Positions 53,151-62,593 of a DNA stretch of 64,000 nucleotides are shown piece after piece. Within the stretch, counting starts at the first letter, position 1. Every line of letters starts with the position of its first letter. The stretch covers positions 124,001 through 188,000 of the forward strand of contig NZ_LQPT01000028.1 of NCBI RefSeq assembly GCF_002102355.1. Direction: 5' to 3'. The notes under the pieces are model-generated. The model made no database searches. It was not told the origin of the DNA and saw only the letters and a program-made list of their open reading frames with translations. A program made the position numbers and the translations under genes. The DNA is from Mycobacterium sherrisii (lineage in GTDB: Bacteria > Actinomycetota > Actinomycetes > Mycobacteriales > Mycobacteriaceae).

Positions 53151-55460
53151 GTGACTGTCTCCGGAACGGGCGCCCGTACCCACGTGGCGGACACCGTCGA
53201 ACACGCAGCCGCCACCCCCGACCACCCGCAACCCTTCGGTGAACTGGGCCTCAAGGACGACGAGTACCAGCGGATTCGCGAGATCTTGGGCCGCAGACCC
53301 ACCGACACCGAGCTGGCGATGTACTCGGTGATGTGGAGTGAGCATTGCTCGTACAAATCCTCGAAGGTCCACCTGCGTTACTTCGGTGAGACCACGACCG
53401 ACGAGATGCGCGCGGCGATGCTGGCCGGGATCGGGGAGAACGCGGGCGTCGTCGACATCGGTGACGGCTGGGCCGTCACGTTCAAAGTCGAGTCGCACAA
53501 CCATCCCTCCTACGTCGAGCCCTATCAAGGCGCCGCCACCGGTGTCGGCGGCATCGTGCGCGACATCATGGCGATGGGTGCACGCCCGATCGCGGTGATG
53601 GATCAGCTGCGCTTCGGCGCCGCGGATGCGCCGGACACCCGCCGGGTGCTCGACGGCGTGGTCCGCGGAATCGGCGGCTACGGTAACTCCCTGGGCCTGC
53701 CCAACATCGGCGGCGAAACCGTGTTCGACGCGTCGTACGCCGGTAACCCCTTGGTCAATGCGCTGTGCGTCGGGGTGCTGCGCAAGGAGGACCTACACCT
53801 CGCCTTCGCCTCCGGCACTGGCAACAAGATCATCCTGTTCGGGGCCCGTACCGGCCTCGACGGGATTGGCGGCGTATCGGTTTTGGCATCGGAGACCTTC
53901 GGCGGGGACGAGGGCGGCGGTCCCGGCCGCAAAAAGCTGCCCTCGGTGCAGGTGGGTGACCCGTTCACCGAGAAGGTGCTCATCGAGTGTTGTCTCGAGC
54001 TGTACGCGGCGGGGCTGGTGATCGGTATTCAGGATCTTGGCGGCGCCGGATTATCCTGTGCCACTTCAGAACTCGCATCCGCCGGCGACGGTGGCATGCG
54101 GGTGGAGCTGGAGACCGTTCCGCTGCGGGCGGCGAACATGACCCCGGCCGAGATCCTGTCCAGTGAGTCCCAGGAGCGGATGTGTGCGGTGGTCGCACCC
54201 GAGAACGTCGAGGCCTTCCTGGCGGTGTGCCGCAAGTGGGATGTGCTGGCGACGGTCATCGGCGAGGTCACCGACGGTGACCGGCTCCAAATCACTTGGC
54301 ACGGTGAGACGGTCGTCGACGTACCGCCACGCACCGTAGCCCATCAGGGCCCGGTGTACCAGCGGCCGGTGGCTCGGCCCGACTCGCAGGACGCCTTGAA
54401 TGCGGACACCACGGCCGACCTGCCCCGGCCCACCACCGGCGCCGAGCTCCGCTCGACTTTGCTTGAGCTGCTGGGCAGTCCGCACCTGTGCAGCCGGGCG
54501 TTCATCACCGAACAGTACGACCGCTACGTGCGCGGCAACACCGTGCTGGCCGAGCACGCCGACGGCGGGGTGCTGCGCATCGACGAATCCACCGGCCGCG
54601 GCATCGCGATCTCGACCGACGCGTCGGGCCGCTACACCAAACTCGACCCCTACACCGGAGCCCAGCTGGCCCTGGCCGAGGCCTACCGCAACGTCGCCGT
54701 CACCGGTGCCGTCCCGGTGGCGGTGACCAACTGCCTCAACTTCGGCTCACCGGAAGACCCCGGGGTGATGTGGCAGTTCTCCCAAGCCGTTCGGGGACTC
54801 GCGGATGGCTGTGTGGCTCTGGGCATTCCGGTGACCGGAGGAAATGTCAGCTTTTACAACCAAACCGGTTCGGTCGCGATCCTGCCTACCCCGGTGGTCG
54901 GCGTGCTCGGGGTGATCGACGACGTCGACCGGCGCATTCCCACCGCCCTGGGTACCGAGCCCGGCGAGAGCCTGCTGCTACTCGGCGACACCCGCGACGA
55001 GTTCGACGGATCGATTTGGGCCCAGGTGACCGCCGATCACCTGGGCGGGCTGCCGCCGGCGGTGGATCTGGCCAGGGAGAAGCTGCTGGCCGAGGTGCTG
55101 AACGCGGCATCGCGCGACGGGTTGCTGACTGCCGCGCACGACCTGTCCGAAGGCGGCCTGGCCCAGGCCGTCGTGGAATCGGCGTTGGCCGGCGAAACCG
55201 GTTGTCGCATAGTCCTTCCCGAGGGCACCGATCCGTTTGTCATGCTGTTCTCCGAGTCTGCGGGCCGGGTGATGGTGGCGGTGCCGCGCACCGAGGAGAG
55301 CCGATTCCGGTCGATGTGCGAGGCGCGGGGGCTGCCGGCCGTGCGTATCGGCGTCGTCGACCAGTCCTCCGACGAAGTGGAAGTTCAGGGGTTGTTCAGG
55401 GTGCCGCTGGCCGAACTGCGCGCGACTTCCGAAGCGGTGCTGCCGCGGCTGTTCGGCTAG
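53151..55460 (+). CDS. purL: FGAM synthase large subunit PurL
   Basis: A 769-residue small-type PurL, the ATP-dependent synthase that partners PurS and PurQ. It has [60 protein letters not shown], and a second half-repeat starting [20 protein letters not shown], with the [17 protein letters not shown] motif. The two PurM-like halves are complete. The start is placed at GTG 53151 because a -10 hexamer ends at 53144. It stands alone on its strand, 18 kb from purSQ, and converges with the MCE gene two bases downstream. Confidence 0.95.
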   Translation: MTVSGTGARTHVADTVEHAAATPDHPQPFGELGLKDDEYQRIREILGRRPTDTELAMYSVMWSEHCSYKSSKVHLRYFGETTTDEMRAAMLAGIGENAGVVDIGDGWAVTFKVESHNHPSYVEPYQGAATGVGGIVRDIMAMGARPIAVMDQLRFGAADAPDTRRVLDGVVRGIGGYGNSLGLPNIGGETVFDASYAGNPLVNALCVGVLRKEDLHLAFASGTGNKIILFGARTGLDGIGGVSVLASETFGGDEGGGPGRKKLPSVQVGDPFTEKVLIECCLELYAAGLVIGIQDLGGAGLSCATSELASAGDGGMRVELETVPLRAANMTPAEILSSESQERMCAVVAPENVEAFLAVCRKWDVLATVIGEVTDGDRLQITWHGETVVDVPPRTVAHQGPVYQRPVARPDSQDALNADTTADLPRPTTGAELRSTLLELLGSPHLCSRAFITEQYDRYVRGNTVLAEHADGGVLRIDESTGRGIAISTDASGRYTKLDPYTGAQLALAEAYRNVAVTGAVPVAVTNCLNFGSPEDPGVMWQFSQAVRGLADGCVALGIPVTGGNVSFYNQTGSVAILPTPVVGVLGVIDDVDRRIPTALGTEPGESLLLLGDTRDEFDGSIWAQVTADHLGGLPPAVDLAREKLLAEVLNAASRDGLLTAAHDLSEGGLAQAVVESALAGETGCRIVLPEGTDPFVMLFSESAGRVMVAVPRTEESRFRSMCEARGLPAVRIGVVDQSSDEVEVQGLFRVPLAELRATSEAVLPRLFG

Positions 55461-55462
55461 GT

Positions 55463-56677
55463 TCACGGGTTGATCGTGTGGTCGCCCACCTGGCGTCCCC
55501 ACACGTATTCCACCGCCACCGGCGAACCGACCTCGAAATGGTTGTACGGGGCGATGCTCGCGCCAGTGTCGGCGACTAGATACGGGGCCGGCCAGAGCGT
55601 GCGGGTGATCGACTGCCAGCACCCCGGCCGCCCGCCGGGCCCACCCCGGGCGTTGATCCGCGGCAGATTCTCCGGATAGATATACGGATTGGGCGCTCCC
55701 GCAACCGATCCCGAGGAGTGAGCGCCCAGCGCGTAACCATTGTCACCGAGCGCATTGTGAATCTTAGGCGCCACTTCGTTGAAATTGCGGATGGTGCAGA
55801 AGATTTCCGGACTGTATTCGTCGAGCAGCAGGCTCGACGAAGTGAGATCGGAAGCCCCGCGGGTCAGGTACGGTCCGCCTCGCGCGACAACGCCGGCGGC
55901 GGTACCGCCCAACCCTGCCGCCGCCAGTAGCGCCACGTCCAGCTCATTTTGCTGCCGGTTGAGCGTGCGCGCGCTCCTCACCGCATGGTCGAGCGCGTCC
56001 CACAGTTCGGGTGCCGCGTCGGCGTAGGTGTCGCCCAGCGCCGCCAGCCGCGCGATGTCCGAACGCAGCTTGGGCAGTTGCGGGTTCAGGTCGTCCAATA
56101 TCGCGTTGCCGTTGATCAGCGAGGCGGCGAATTTCTCGCCCAAGCCCGTCAGCGCCTGCGCTGCCGCGGACAGCGTCAAGTTCACCTTGACGGGATCCAC
56201 CTTTTCCGCGATGGACGTCAGGGTCTCGAACAGGCTGTTGAATTCCGTCGTCACCGACGTCGCATCTATCACAGTTGACGGTGTAATCGATTGCAGCGCA
56301 GGGTGTTTTGGGGAGCTCAAGGCGACGTACTTGTTGCCGAACACGGTGGTCGCCTTGACCTCGGCCACCACGTTGGCCGGAATCGCGGCCACATATCTGG
56401 GCGTCACGTCCAGCACCACCTTGGCGGCGGGCATACCGCCCCGGTCGATCGCGAAAATGCCGGACACTCTGCCGATTTCGACACCGTTATAGGTGACCTT
56501 GGAGCCCGGATCCATCACCAAACCCGCCCGCGGGGCGATCATGGTCAGCTTAGTCTTCGGGGTGAGCTCCCCGCGGAACTGAGCGTACAGGGCCAACCCC
56601 AAAAGCCCCATGACCACGATCGTCACCAGGCCGATGGCCTGGTAGGGGGGAGGCGGCCGCGAGCGACGACGCTCCAT
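55463..56677 (-). CDS. Orphan MCE-family protein
   Basis: A 404-residue MCE (mammalian cell entry) family protein. It has a basic N-terminus (ERRRSRPPPPYQ), one membrane helix at about residues 14-33 (IGLVTIVVMGLLGLALYAQF), the MCE/MlaD domain (LTPKTKLTMIAPRAGLVMDP, VTYNGVEIGRVSGI) and a long helical tail with SLFETLTSIAEKVDPVKVNL. The end has two cysteines (IFCTI, PGCWQ). MCE proteins form lipid-import complexes with YrbE permeases, but no yrbE or other mce gene is nearby. It occupies the place of Rv0804-Rv0806c. Confidence 0.9.
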   Translation of the reverse strand: MERRRSRPPPPYQAIGLVTIVVMGLLGLALYAQFRGELTPKTKLTMIAPRAGLVMDPGSKVTYNGVEIGRVSGIFAIDRGGMPAAKVVLDVTPRYVAAIPANVVAEVKATTVFGNKYVALSSPKHPALQSITPSTVIDATSVTTEFNSLFETLTSIAEKVDPVKVNLTLSAAAQALTGLGEKFAASLINGNAILDDLNPQLPKLRSDIARLAALGDTYADAAPELWDALDHAVRSARTLNRQQNELDVALLAAAGLGGTAAGVVARGGPYLTRGASDLTSSSLLLDEYSPEIFCTIRNFNEVAPKIHNALGDNGYALGAHSSGSVAGAPNPYIYPENLPRINARGGPGGRPGCWQSITRTLWPAPYLVADTGASIAPYNHFEVGSPVAVEYVWGRQVGDHTINP

Positions 56678-56696
56678 GACTCTGAGACCCTAGGGT

Positions 56697-57092
56697 ATGG
56701 CCGCCCGTGATACTGCCGATCCGGCCAAGACGCGCGAGGCGCTGATGGCCGTCGCAGATTGGCTGCGCGACGGATCAGGCCCGGCGCCGGAGCGCACCAC
56801 CCTCGCAGCGGCCGTGCGACTCACGGCACGCAGGCTGGCCGCCCTGGCGCCCGGCGCCAGCGTCGAGGTGCGGATCCCGCCGTTCGTCGCGGTGCAATGT
56901 GTGGCAGGCCCGAAGCACACCCGAGGCACACCGCCCAACGTGGTGGAGACGGACCCGAGGACGTGGCTGCTGCTGGCCGCCGGGATGTTGTCGCTCACCG
57001 ACGCCGAAGCCAGCGGAGCGCTGCGGTCCTCGGGTGCCCGAGCGGGTGAAATTGGCCACTGGCTACCGCTGTTCGATGTGCGCTGTATATAA
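56697..57092 (+). CDS. Sterol-carrier-family-like protein (Rv0807 type)
   Basis: A 131-residue cytosolic protein with RLTARRLAALAPGASVEVRI and PPFVAVQCVAGPKHTRGTPP, then VVETDPRTWLLLAAGMLSLT, a compact alpha/beta fold resembling the actinobacterial sterol-carrier-like (bacterial SCP2-type) family that Rv0807 belongs to. No catalytic residues are visible. It is divergent from the MCE gene by 19 bases and lies 70 bases upstream of purF in the same direction, as in M. tuberculosis, so linkage to purF is old. Confidence 0.82.
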   Translation: MAARDTADPAKTREALMAVADWLRDGSGPAPERTTLAAAVRLTARRLAALAPGASVEVRIPPFVAVQCVAGPKHTRGTPPNVVETDPRTWLLLAAGMLSLTDAEASGALRSSGARAGEIGHWLPLFDVRCI

Positions 57093-57162
57093 CCCTGAAC
57101 TGCAGGTTTAGCCTGACACGCCGAAAACTACAACGCTTGACACGCCGCGCGGATTCGTCGGC

Positions 57163-58758
57163 GTGCCGGTCCTGGCCGTAAACTCCCAGTACGTCACCAC
57201 TCGCTCTAGGGAGCCGCCCACCGTGACCGTCGCCGGATCAGATGCAGCCGAGCAGGACCTGAATTCACCTCGCGAAGAATGTGGCGTATTCGGCGTCTGG
57301 GCGCCCGGTGAGGAAGTCGCCAAACTCACCTATTACGGCCTCTACGCGCTGCAGCATCGCGGTCAGGAAGCCGCCGGCATCGCCGTCGCCGACGGATCTC
57401 AAGTGCTGGTCTTCAAAGACCTGGGCCTGGTCAGTCAGGTCTTCGACGAGCAGACATTGGCGGCCATGCCCGGCCATGTCGCCATCGGACACTGCCGCTA
57501 CTCCACCACCGGCGACACCACCTGGGAAAATGCCCAGCCCGTCTTCCGGAACACCGCGGCCGGGACCGGGGTCGCGTTGGGCCACAACGGGAATCTGGTC
57601 AACACCGCGGAGCTGGCCGCCCGCGCCCGCGACGAGGGCCTGATCGCCAAGCGCGCCCCGGCGCCGGCGACCACCGATTCCGACATCCTGGGCGCGCTGC
57701 TGGCCCACGGCGCGGCCGACGCCACGCTGGAGCAGGCCGCGCTGGAACTATTGCCGACCGTCCGCGGCGCGTTCTGTCTGACGTTCATGGACGAGACCAC
57801 GCTGTATGCCTGCCGCGACCCCTACGGGGTGCGGCCGCTTTCGCTGGGCCGCCTGGACCGCGGCTGGGTGGTGGCCTCCGAGACCGCCGCGCTCGATATC
57901 GTCGGCGCCTCATTCGTTCGCGACATCGAACCCGGCGAACTGCTGGCAATCGACGCCGACGGCGTGCGCTCCACCCGGTTCGCCAACCCCACCCCCAAGG
58001 GCTGCGTCTTCGAGTACGTCTACCTGGCCCGGCCGGACAGCAACATCGGCGGTCGCTCCGTGCACGGCGCAAGGGTGGAAATCGGCCGCCGGTTGGCGCG
58101 CGAAGCTCCGGTGGAAGCCGACCTGGTGATCGGCGTGCCGGAGTCCGGCACCCCGGCGGCCGTCGGGTACGCCCAGGAGTCCGGGATTCCCTACGGCCAA
58201 GGCCTGATGAAGAACGCCTACGTGGGCCGGACCTTCATCCAGCCGTCGCAGACGATCCGCCAGCTGGGCATCCGACTGAAGCTGAACCCGCTCAAAGAGG
58301 TGATCCGCGGCAAGCGGCTCATCGTCGTCGACGACTCGATCGTCCGGGGCAACACCCAGCGCGCGTTGCTGCGGATGCTGCGCGAGGCCGGCGCCGTCGA
58401 GGTGCACGTGCGGATCGCGTCTCCCCCGGTGAAGTGGCCGTGCTTCTACGGCATCGACTTTCCGTCGCCGGCCGAGCTGATCGCCAACGCCGTCGAGGAC
58501 GAAGACGAAATGCTGGAAGCAGTCCGGCATGCCATCGGCGCCGACTCCTTGGGCTACATCTCGCTGCGCGGCATGATCGCCGCGACCGAGCAGCCCGCGT
58601 CGCGGCTGTGTACCGCCTGCTTCGACGGCAAGTATCCGATCGAACTGCCCAGCGAAACGGCGCTGGGCAAGAACGTGATCGAGCACATGCTCGCCAACGC
58701 GGCCCGCGGCGCGGAGCTCGGGGAGCTGGCGGCTGACGAAGTCCCGGTCACGCACTGA
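57163..58758 (+). CDS. purF: Amidophosphoribosyltransferase
   Basis: A 531-residue first enzyme of purine synthesis, making phosphoribosylamine from PRPP and glutamine. A propeptide precedes the nucleophile Cys in SPREECGVFGVWAPGEEVAK. The PRPP-binding loop is LIVVDDSIVRGNTQRALL. A cysteine set (PVKWPCFYGID and SRLCTACFDGKYP) matches the iron-sulfur form found in Bacillus-type enzymes. The GTG at 57163 agrees with the longer M. tuberculosis leader; a GTG at 57223 preceded by AGGGAG is a good alternative. purM follows 70 bases on. Confidence 0.96.
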   Translation: MPVLAVNSQYVTTRSREPPTVTVAGSDAAEQDLNSPREECGVFGVWAPGEEVAKLTYYGLYALQHRGQEAAGIAVADGSQVLVFKDLGLVSQVFDEQTLAAMPGHVAIGHCRYSTTGDTTWENAQPVFRNTAAGTGVALGHNGNLVNTAELAARARDEGLIAKRAPAPATTDSDILGALLAHGAADATLEQAALELLPTVRGAFCLTFMDETTLYACRDPYGVRPLSLGRLDRGWVVASETAALDIVGASFVRDIEPGELLAIDADGVRSTRFANPTPKGCVFEYVYLARPDSNIGGRSVHGARVEIGRRLAREAPVEADLVIGVPESGTPAAVGYAQESGIPYGQGLMKNAYVGRTFIQPSQTIRQLGIRLKLNPLKEVIRGKRLIVVDDSIVRGNTQRALLRMLREAGAVEVHVRIASPPVKWPCFYGIDFPSPAELIANAVEDEDEMLEAVRHAIGADSLGYISLRGMIAATEQPASRLCTACFDGKYPIELPSETALGKNVIEHMLANAARGAELGELAADEVPVTH

Positions 58759-58814
58759 CCGAGTTTCGCGCGGGTGGTCAAACACGTTTGATACCGGCGT
58801 GAAGCGCCTACCGG

Positions 58815-58820
58815 TAGCCT
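58815..58820 (+). promoter_or_regulatory. -10 hexamer before purM
   Basis: TAGCCT fits TAnnnT and ends eight bases before the purM ATG at 58829, another probable leaderless start. Confidence 0.4.
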
Positions 58821-58828
58821 TTATCGCG

Positions 58829-59923
58829 ATGACCGATCCCGGAAAAAGCCCCGGAGCAGAACCGGGCAGCCAGGGCATTACCTACGCGTCGGCCGGGGTG
58901 GATATTGACGCCGGCGACCGCGCAGTCGATCTGTTCAAGCCTTTGGCGGCAAAAGCCACCCGGCCAGAGGTGCGCGGTGGGCTGGGTGGATTCGCCGGGT
59001 TGTTCGCGTTGCGTGGCGACTATCGCGAGCCGGTACTGGCCGCCTCCAGCGACGGCGTCGGCACCAAGCTGGCGGTTGCGCAGGCGATGGACAAGCACGA
59101 CACCGTCGGCCTGGACTTGGTGGCCATGGTCGTCGACGACCTGGTGGTCTGCGGCGCCGAACCGCTGTTCCTGCAGGACTACATCGCCGTCGGCCGCACG
59201 GTGCCCGAACGCGTGGCAGCGATCGTCAGCGGTATCGCCGAGGGGTGCGTGCGGGCGGGATGTGCGTTGCTGGGCGGTGAGACCGCCGAACATCCCGGCC
59301 TGATGGAACCCGATCACTACGACATCTCGGCAACCGGGGTGGGCGTCGTGGAGGCCGACGACGTGCTGGGCCCGGACCGGGTCAAGCCCGGCGACGTCAT
59401 CATCGCGATGGGATCCTCCGGTCTGCATTCCAACGGATATTCCCTGGCGCGCACCGTGCTGCTCGAGATCGACCGCATGAACCTCGCGGGCTACGTCGAG
59501 GAGTTCGGCCGCACGCTGGGCGAGGAGTTGCTCGAACCGACCCGGATCTACGCCAAGGACTGCCTGGCCCTGACGGCCGAAACCCACGTCCGCACGTTCT
59601 GCCACGTGACCGGCGGCGGGTTGGCCGGCAACCTGGGCCGCGTCATTCCGCACGGTCTGGTGGCCGAGCTCGACCGCGGCACCTGGACACCCGCGCCGGT
59701 GTTCGCAATGATCGCCCAGCGCGGCCGGGTCACCCGCGAGGAGATGGAGAAGACGTTCAACATGGGCGTCGGCATGATCGCCGTCGTCGCTCCCGAGGAC
59801 ACCGACCGCGCGCTGGCCATCCTGACCGCACGGCACCTGGACTGCTGGGTGTTGGGCACCGTCTGCAAGGGCGGGAAGGAAGGTCCGCGCGCAAAGCTCG
59901 TGGGGCAACACCCGAGATTTTGA
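58829..59923 (+). CDS. purM: AIR synthase
   Basis: A 364-residue enzyme closing the imidazole ring of AIR with ATP. It has ITYASAGVDIDAGDRAVDLF, SDGVGTKLAVAQAMDKHDTV, VVDDLVVCGAEPLFLQDYIA, the LLGGETAEHPGLM loop and DVIIAMGSSGLHSNGYSLAR. The ATG at 58829 gives exactly the mycobacterial length; a GTG 10 codons upstream is less likely because a -10 hexamer lies between. Together with purF it ends the pur block. Confidence 0.96.
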   Translation: MTDPGKSPGAEPGSQGITYASAGVDIDAGDRAVDLFKPLAAKATRPEVRGGLGGFAGLFALRGDYREPVLAASSDGVGTKLAVAQAMDKHDTVGLDLVAMVVDDLVVCGAEPLFLQDYIAVGRTVPERVAAIVSGIAEGCVRAGCALLGGETAEHPGLMEPDHYDISATGVGVVEADDVLGPDRVKPGDVIIAMGSSGLHSNGYSLARTVLLEIDRMNLAGYVEEFGRTLGEELLEPTRIYAKDCLALTAETHVRTFCHVTGGGLAGNLGRVIPHGLVAELDRGTWTPAPVFAMIAQRGRVTREEMEKTFNMGVGMIAVVAPEDTDRALAILTARHLDCWVLGTVCKGGKEGPRAKLVGQHPRF

Positions 59924-59986
59924 ACACCTGCGCCTAACTGGGACCAACACTGTGCCGATGCTCGCGGCATCGGCACGGAGTAAGTT

Positions 59987-60166
59987 CTAGCGGCGCCAGT
60001 CGTCGTCGTGATCCCAGGAGTCGTCGGCGCCGTCCAGGTCGCCGGGTTCGCCTGCACCGGTCCCCGACAGCTCGCGCTGAAGCCGATCGAAGTCGGTCTG
60101 GGGGGAGCTGTACTTCAGTTCTCGAGCAACCTTGGTCTGCTTTGCCTTCGCCCGGCCGCGGCCCAT
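59987..60166 (-). CDS. DUF3073 small protein (Rv0810c type)
   Basis: A 59-residue highly charged protein, GRGRAKAKQTKVARELKYSS at its start and DGADDSWDHDDDWRR at its end. It matches the DUF3073 family, which is conserved through actinobacteria; function is unknown. The basic head and acidic tail suggest a nucleic acid or ribosome associated protein. The ATG at 60166 begins the conserved MGRGRAKAK. It is too short for most gene finders but clearly real. A hairpin lies 25 bases upstream. Confidence 0.87.
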   Translation of the reverse strand: MGRGRAKAKQTKVARELKYSSPQTDFDRLQRELSGTGAGEPGDLDGADDSWDHDDDWRR

Positions 60167-60190
60167 GGGGGGACCCCCTCGCGCAATAAC

Positions 60191-60217
60191 GGAGCGGCCT
60201 AACAAGTAGGCGGCTCC
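60191..60217 (-). terminator. Hairpin between ygfZ and the DUF3073 gene
   Basis: Arms GGAGCGGCCTA and TAGGCGGCTCC pair over 11 positions with one mismatch around a five-base loop. On the minus strand it follows ygfZ by about 100 bases and is followed by GTTATT, so it may terminate ygfZ or lie in the leader of the DUF3073 mRNA. Confidence 0.4.
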
Positions 60218-60313
60218 GATCTCTTGGTGTCGTTATTGTCCTGCCAACAGTTTACCGTGCCGCGGGGAGGGGCGTCGGTGCCCCCTGCCCGCCGTGTTGG
60301 ACTTCGTCGGAAA

Positions 60314-61408
60314 TTATCCCGCACCGCCCCGCAAGCGTTCAACGGCCAGCCGTCCCGCCCCGATCTGGTCGGCCGGCGGCAGCGAATCCGCGTCGACGAC
60401 CGCCGCCACGGCGGCGTCCGGACCGGTGGCGAGCTCGGTGTCGGCGAGTAGCCCGCGCTTGACGAGTGCCAGCGCAATCGGACCCAGATCCACGTGCTCG
60501 ACGACGGTCCCCAGGCGCCCGACGGCGCGGCCGCCCGCGAGCACCGGCTCGCCCGTGGACGGGCGCTCCACCGAGCCGTCGAGGTGCAGCAGCACCAGCA
60601 TCCGCGGAGGTTTACCCAGGTTGTGCACGCGGGCGACGGTCTCCTGGCCGCGATAGCACCCCTTGTCCAAGTGCACGGCCCCGACGCCAGGACCCCCGAT
60701 CCACCGCACCTCGTGCGGAATCGTGCGTTCGTCGGTGTCGACGCCGAGACGCGGACGCAGCGCTGCCACCCGGTGCGCCTCGTAGGTCCACACCCCGGCC
60801 GGTCGCACGCCCGCCGCGACGAGACGGCTGTGCCAGTCGGTGACCGCGCTTCGCGGCACCACCAGGTCGAGCTCGGGCTGGCCGGTTGGCGACGTAGGCA
60901 TCCGACGGACAAAGCCCCCACCTGCCAGCGGCACCGCGACCATCTCGTCGGGCAAGGCGTCCAGACCGAGCGCGACGAGCACCGCGCGGTCGGCCAGCAG
61001 CGGTCCGATCAGCGACGACACCGCCAGATCCGCGGCGCCCGGCTGGACGTCGGACCAGAACACCATCTTGCTCAAGTAGGCCAGCAACGGCTCGCCACGC
61101 CAGGGTTCGGTGTCGAGGTAGGTGGTCCCGCCGAGTTCCGTCTGAAGCCAGTGGTCTTCGACACGCCCCTGCCCGTCCAGGCTGAGGTTTTGCGTGCTGG
61201 CGCCGTCGGCAAGCGCGCTGACGTGTTGTGTCGAGATGTTGTGCAGCCAGCCCTGCCGGTCCGCCCCGGTCAGGGTAAGAACCGCGCGGTGGGCGCGGCT
61301 CACCAGCACCGCGTCGGTCTCGGCCGCGCGCTGCTCGCCGAGCGGATCGCCGTAGTGCCAGATCGCGCCGGCGTCAGGTCCGGATTCGGGTGCGGGAACG
61401 GGATGCAC
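60314..61408 (-). CDS. ygfZ: YgfZ/GcvT-like folate-binding protein (Rv0811c type)
   Basis: A 364-residue protein with the GcvT fold. The signature KGCYRGQETVARVHNLGKPP near residue 250 contains the KGC(Y/F)xGQE motif with the essential Cys of YgfZ, which helps maintain iron-sulfur enzymes in a folate-dependent way. The opening region DAVLVSRAHRAVLTLTGADR is also typical. It is divergent from pabC across 65 bases. Cytosolic. Confidence 0.9.
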   Translation of the reverse strand: MHPVPAPESGPDAGAIWHYGDPLGEQRAAETDAVLVSRAHRAVLTLTGADRQGWLHNISTQHVSALADGASTQNLSLDGQGRVEDHWLQTELGGTTYLDTEPWRGEPLLAYLSKMVFWSDVQPGAADLAVSSLIGPLLADRAVLVALGLDALPDEMVAVPLAGGGFVRRMPTSPTGQPELDLVVPRSAVTDWHSRLVAAGVRPAGVWTYEAHRVAALRPRLGVDTDERTIPHEVRWIGGPGVGAVHLDKGCYRGQETVARVHNLGKPPRMLVLLHLDGSVERPSTGEPVLAGGRAVGRLGTVVEHVDLGPIALALVKRGLLADTELATGPDAAVAAVVDADSLPPADQIGAGRLAVERLRGGAG

Positions 61409-61473
61409 ACCGTCAACTCTACGGATCCGGTCGCCCGGCCAGGAGCCGCACGTGACCGCTAGGCTCGATCGGC

Positions 61474-62352
61474 ATGGCAGGTCAGACGGGTGTGATCGTC
61501 ACGCTCGACGGCGCGATTCACCCGCCCGGTGCGCCGCTGCTTTACGCCGACGATCTCGCCGCCGTCCGCGGCGATGGTGCCTTCGAAACACTGCTGGTCC
61601 GCGATGGCCGCGCCTGCCTGGTCGAGGCGCATCTGCACCGGCTCGCCCAGTCGGCCGAACTGATGGGCCTGCCGGAGCCGGACCTGCCGCGCTGGCGGCG
61701 GGCCGTCGAGACGGCGGTCCGACAATGGGACGGCGCGGCCCGGGAGGGCGTGCTGCGGCTGATCTACAGCCGGGGCCGCGAGAGCGGTTCGGCACCGACG
61801 GCCTACGTGATGATCACCGACGTTCCCGACCGGGTAGCCACGGTGCGCCGCGACGGGGTCGCGGTTGTCACGCTGGACCGGGGGCTGCCCGCGACCGGCG
61901 TCGACGAGATGCCGTGGCTGCTGGCCGGTGCCAAGACCTTGTCCTATGCGATGAACATGGCCGCGCTGCGGCACGCCGCAGCGCAGGGCGCCGGCGACGT
62001 CATCTTCGTCAGCACCGACGGCTACATCCTCGAGGGGCCGCGCTCCACGGTGGTGATCGCCGCAACGGACGCCGACGGTAACCTCTGTCTGCTGACGCCG
62101 CCGCCCTGGTATCCGATCTTGCGCGGCACCACCCAGCAGGCCCTGTTCGAGGCGGCGCGCAGCAAAGGCTACGACTGTGACTACCGCGCGCTGCGCGTCG
62201 CGGATTTGCATGCTGCCCAAGGGATTTGGCTGGTCTCCAGCATGACTCTGGCCGCCCGCGTGCACACGCTCGACGGTCGCCGACTGCTCCGCTCGCCCAT
62301 GACCGAGGAGTTCGCCGAACTGGTCGACGCCGCGATCGTCATTGATCGCTGA
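61474..62352 (+). CDS. pabC: Aminodeoxychorismate lyase (Rv0812 type)
   Basis: A 292-residue fold-type IV PLP enzyme. The PLP lysine is in WLLAGAKTLSYAMNMAAL, the domain has ADDLAAVRGDGAFETLLV at its start, and the phosphate-binding region is seen in DGYILEGPRSTVVIA. It releases p-aminobenzoate in folate synthesis; a branched-chain or D-amino acid aminotransferase role is a lesser possibility. Divergent from ygfZ, another folate-linked gene. A terminator-like hairpin lies 175 bases downstream. Confidence 0.9.
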   Translation: MAGQTGVIVTLDGAIHPPGAPLLYADDLAAVRGDGAFETLLVRDGRACLVEAHLHRLAQSAELMGLPEPDLPRWRRAVETAVRQWDGAAREGVLRLIYSRGRESGSAPTAYVMITDVPDRVATVRRDGVAVVTLDRGLPATGVDEMPWLLAGAKTLSYAMNMAALRHAAAQGAGDVIFVSTDGYILEGPRSTVVIAATDADGNLCLLTPPPWYPILRGTTQQALFEAARSKGYDCDYRALRVADLHAAQGIWLVSSMTLAARVHTLDGRRLLRSPMTEEFAELVDAAIVIDR

Positions 62353-62387
62353 GCGCCGAATTGTGTTGTCGGTGCGCGAAACGGCGG

Positions 62388-62526
62388 GTACGGTCGGCCG
62401 TACACAGGGAAGGAGGTGGTCCGCGAAATTGATAGCTTCATGGACATGTGAGGTGGCTACGCGCTAGCTGCATGGCTCGGAAGAGCTAGCGAACTTACGC
62501 GCGCTGGCGAATTCCCCGTAGCCACC
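62388..62526 (+). other. Structured intergenic segment, candidate small RNA with leader peptide
   Basis: This stretch holds, in order, a palindrome GTACGG-N4-CCGTAC (62388-62403), a full anti-SD match AAGGAGGTG (62410-62418), and a 12-codon frame from TTG 62429 to TAG 62467 (MIASWTCEVATR). It then has nested stems: GGTGGCTAC (62452-62460) pairs perfectly with GTAGCCACC (62518-62526), and CGCTAGCT (62462-62469) pairs with AGCTAGCG (62484-62491). No plus-strand gene follows, so a free-standing RNA is more likely than an attenuator. Confidence 0.4.
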
Positions 62527-62527
62527 C

Positions 62528-62576
62528 GGCCCCCGAGCATCCCGGTCTGTCCAACCAGGAGCATTGCTCGGGGGCC
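62528..62576. terminator. Strong 12-bp hairpin between convergent genes
   Basis: GGCCCCCGAGCA (62528-62539) and TGCTCGGGGGCC (62565-62576) form a perfect 12-bp stem around a 25-base loop. It stands between convergent pabC and the sensor gene and has no long U run, which is usual for mycobacterial terminators. It could stop transcription from both sides. Confidence 0.6.
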
Positions 62577-62593
62577 GCTCCATGTCCAAGGCG

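Noticed and set aside
62416-62451. An 11-codon frame MVREIDSFMDM after the strong AAGGAGG
   Set aside because: Its GTG directly abuts the ribosome site, which leaves no spacing; the TTG frame at 62429 fits better, and even that is uncertain.
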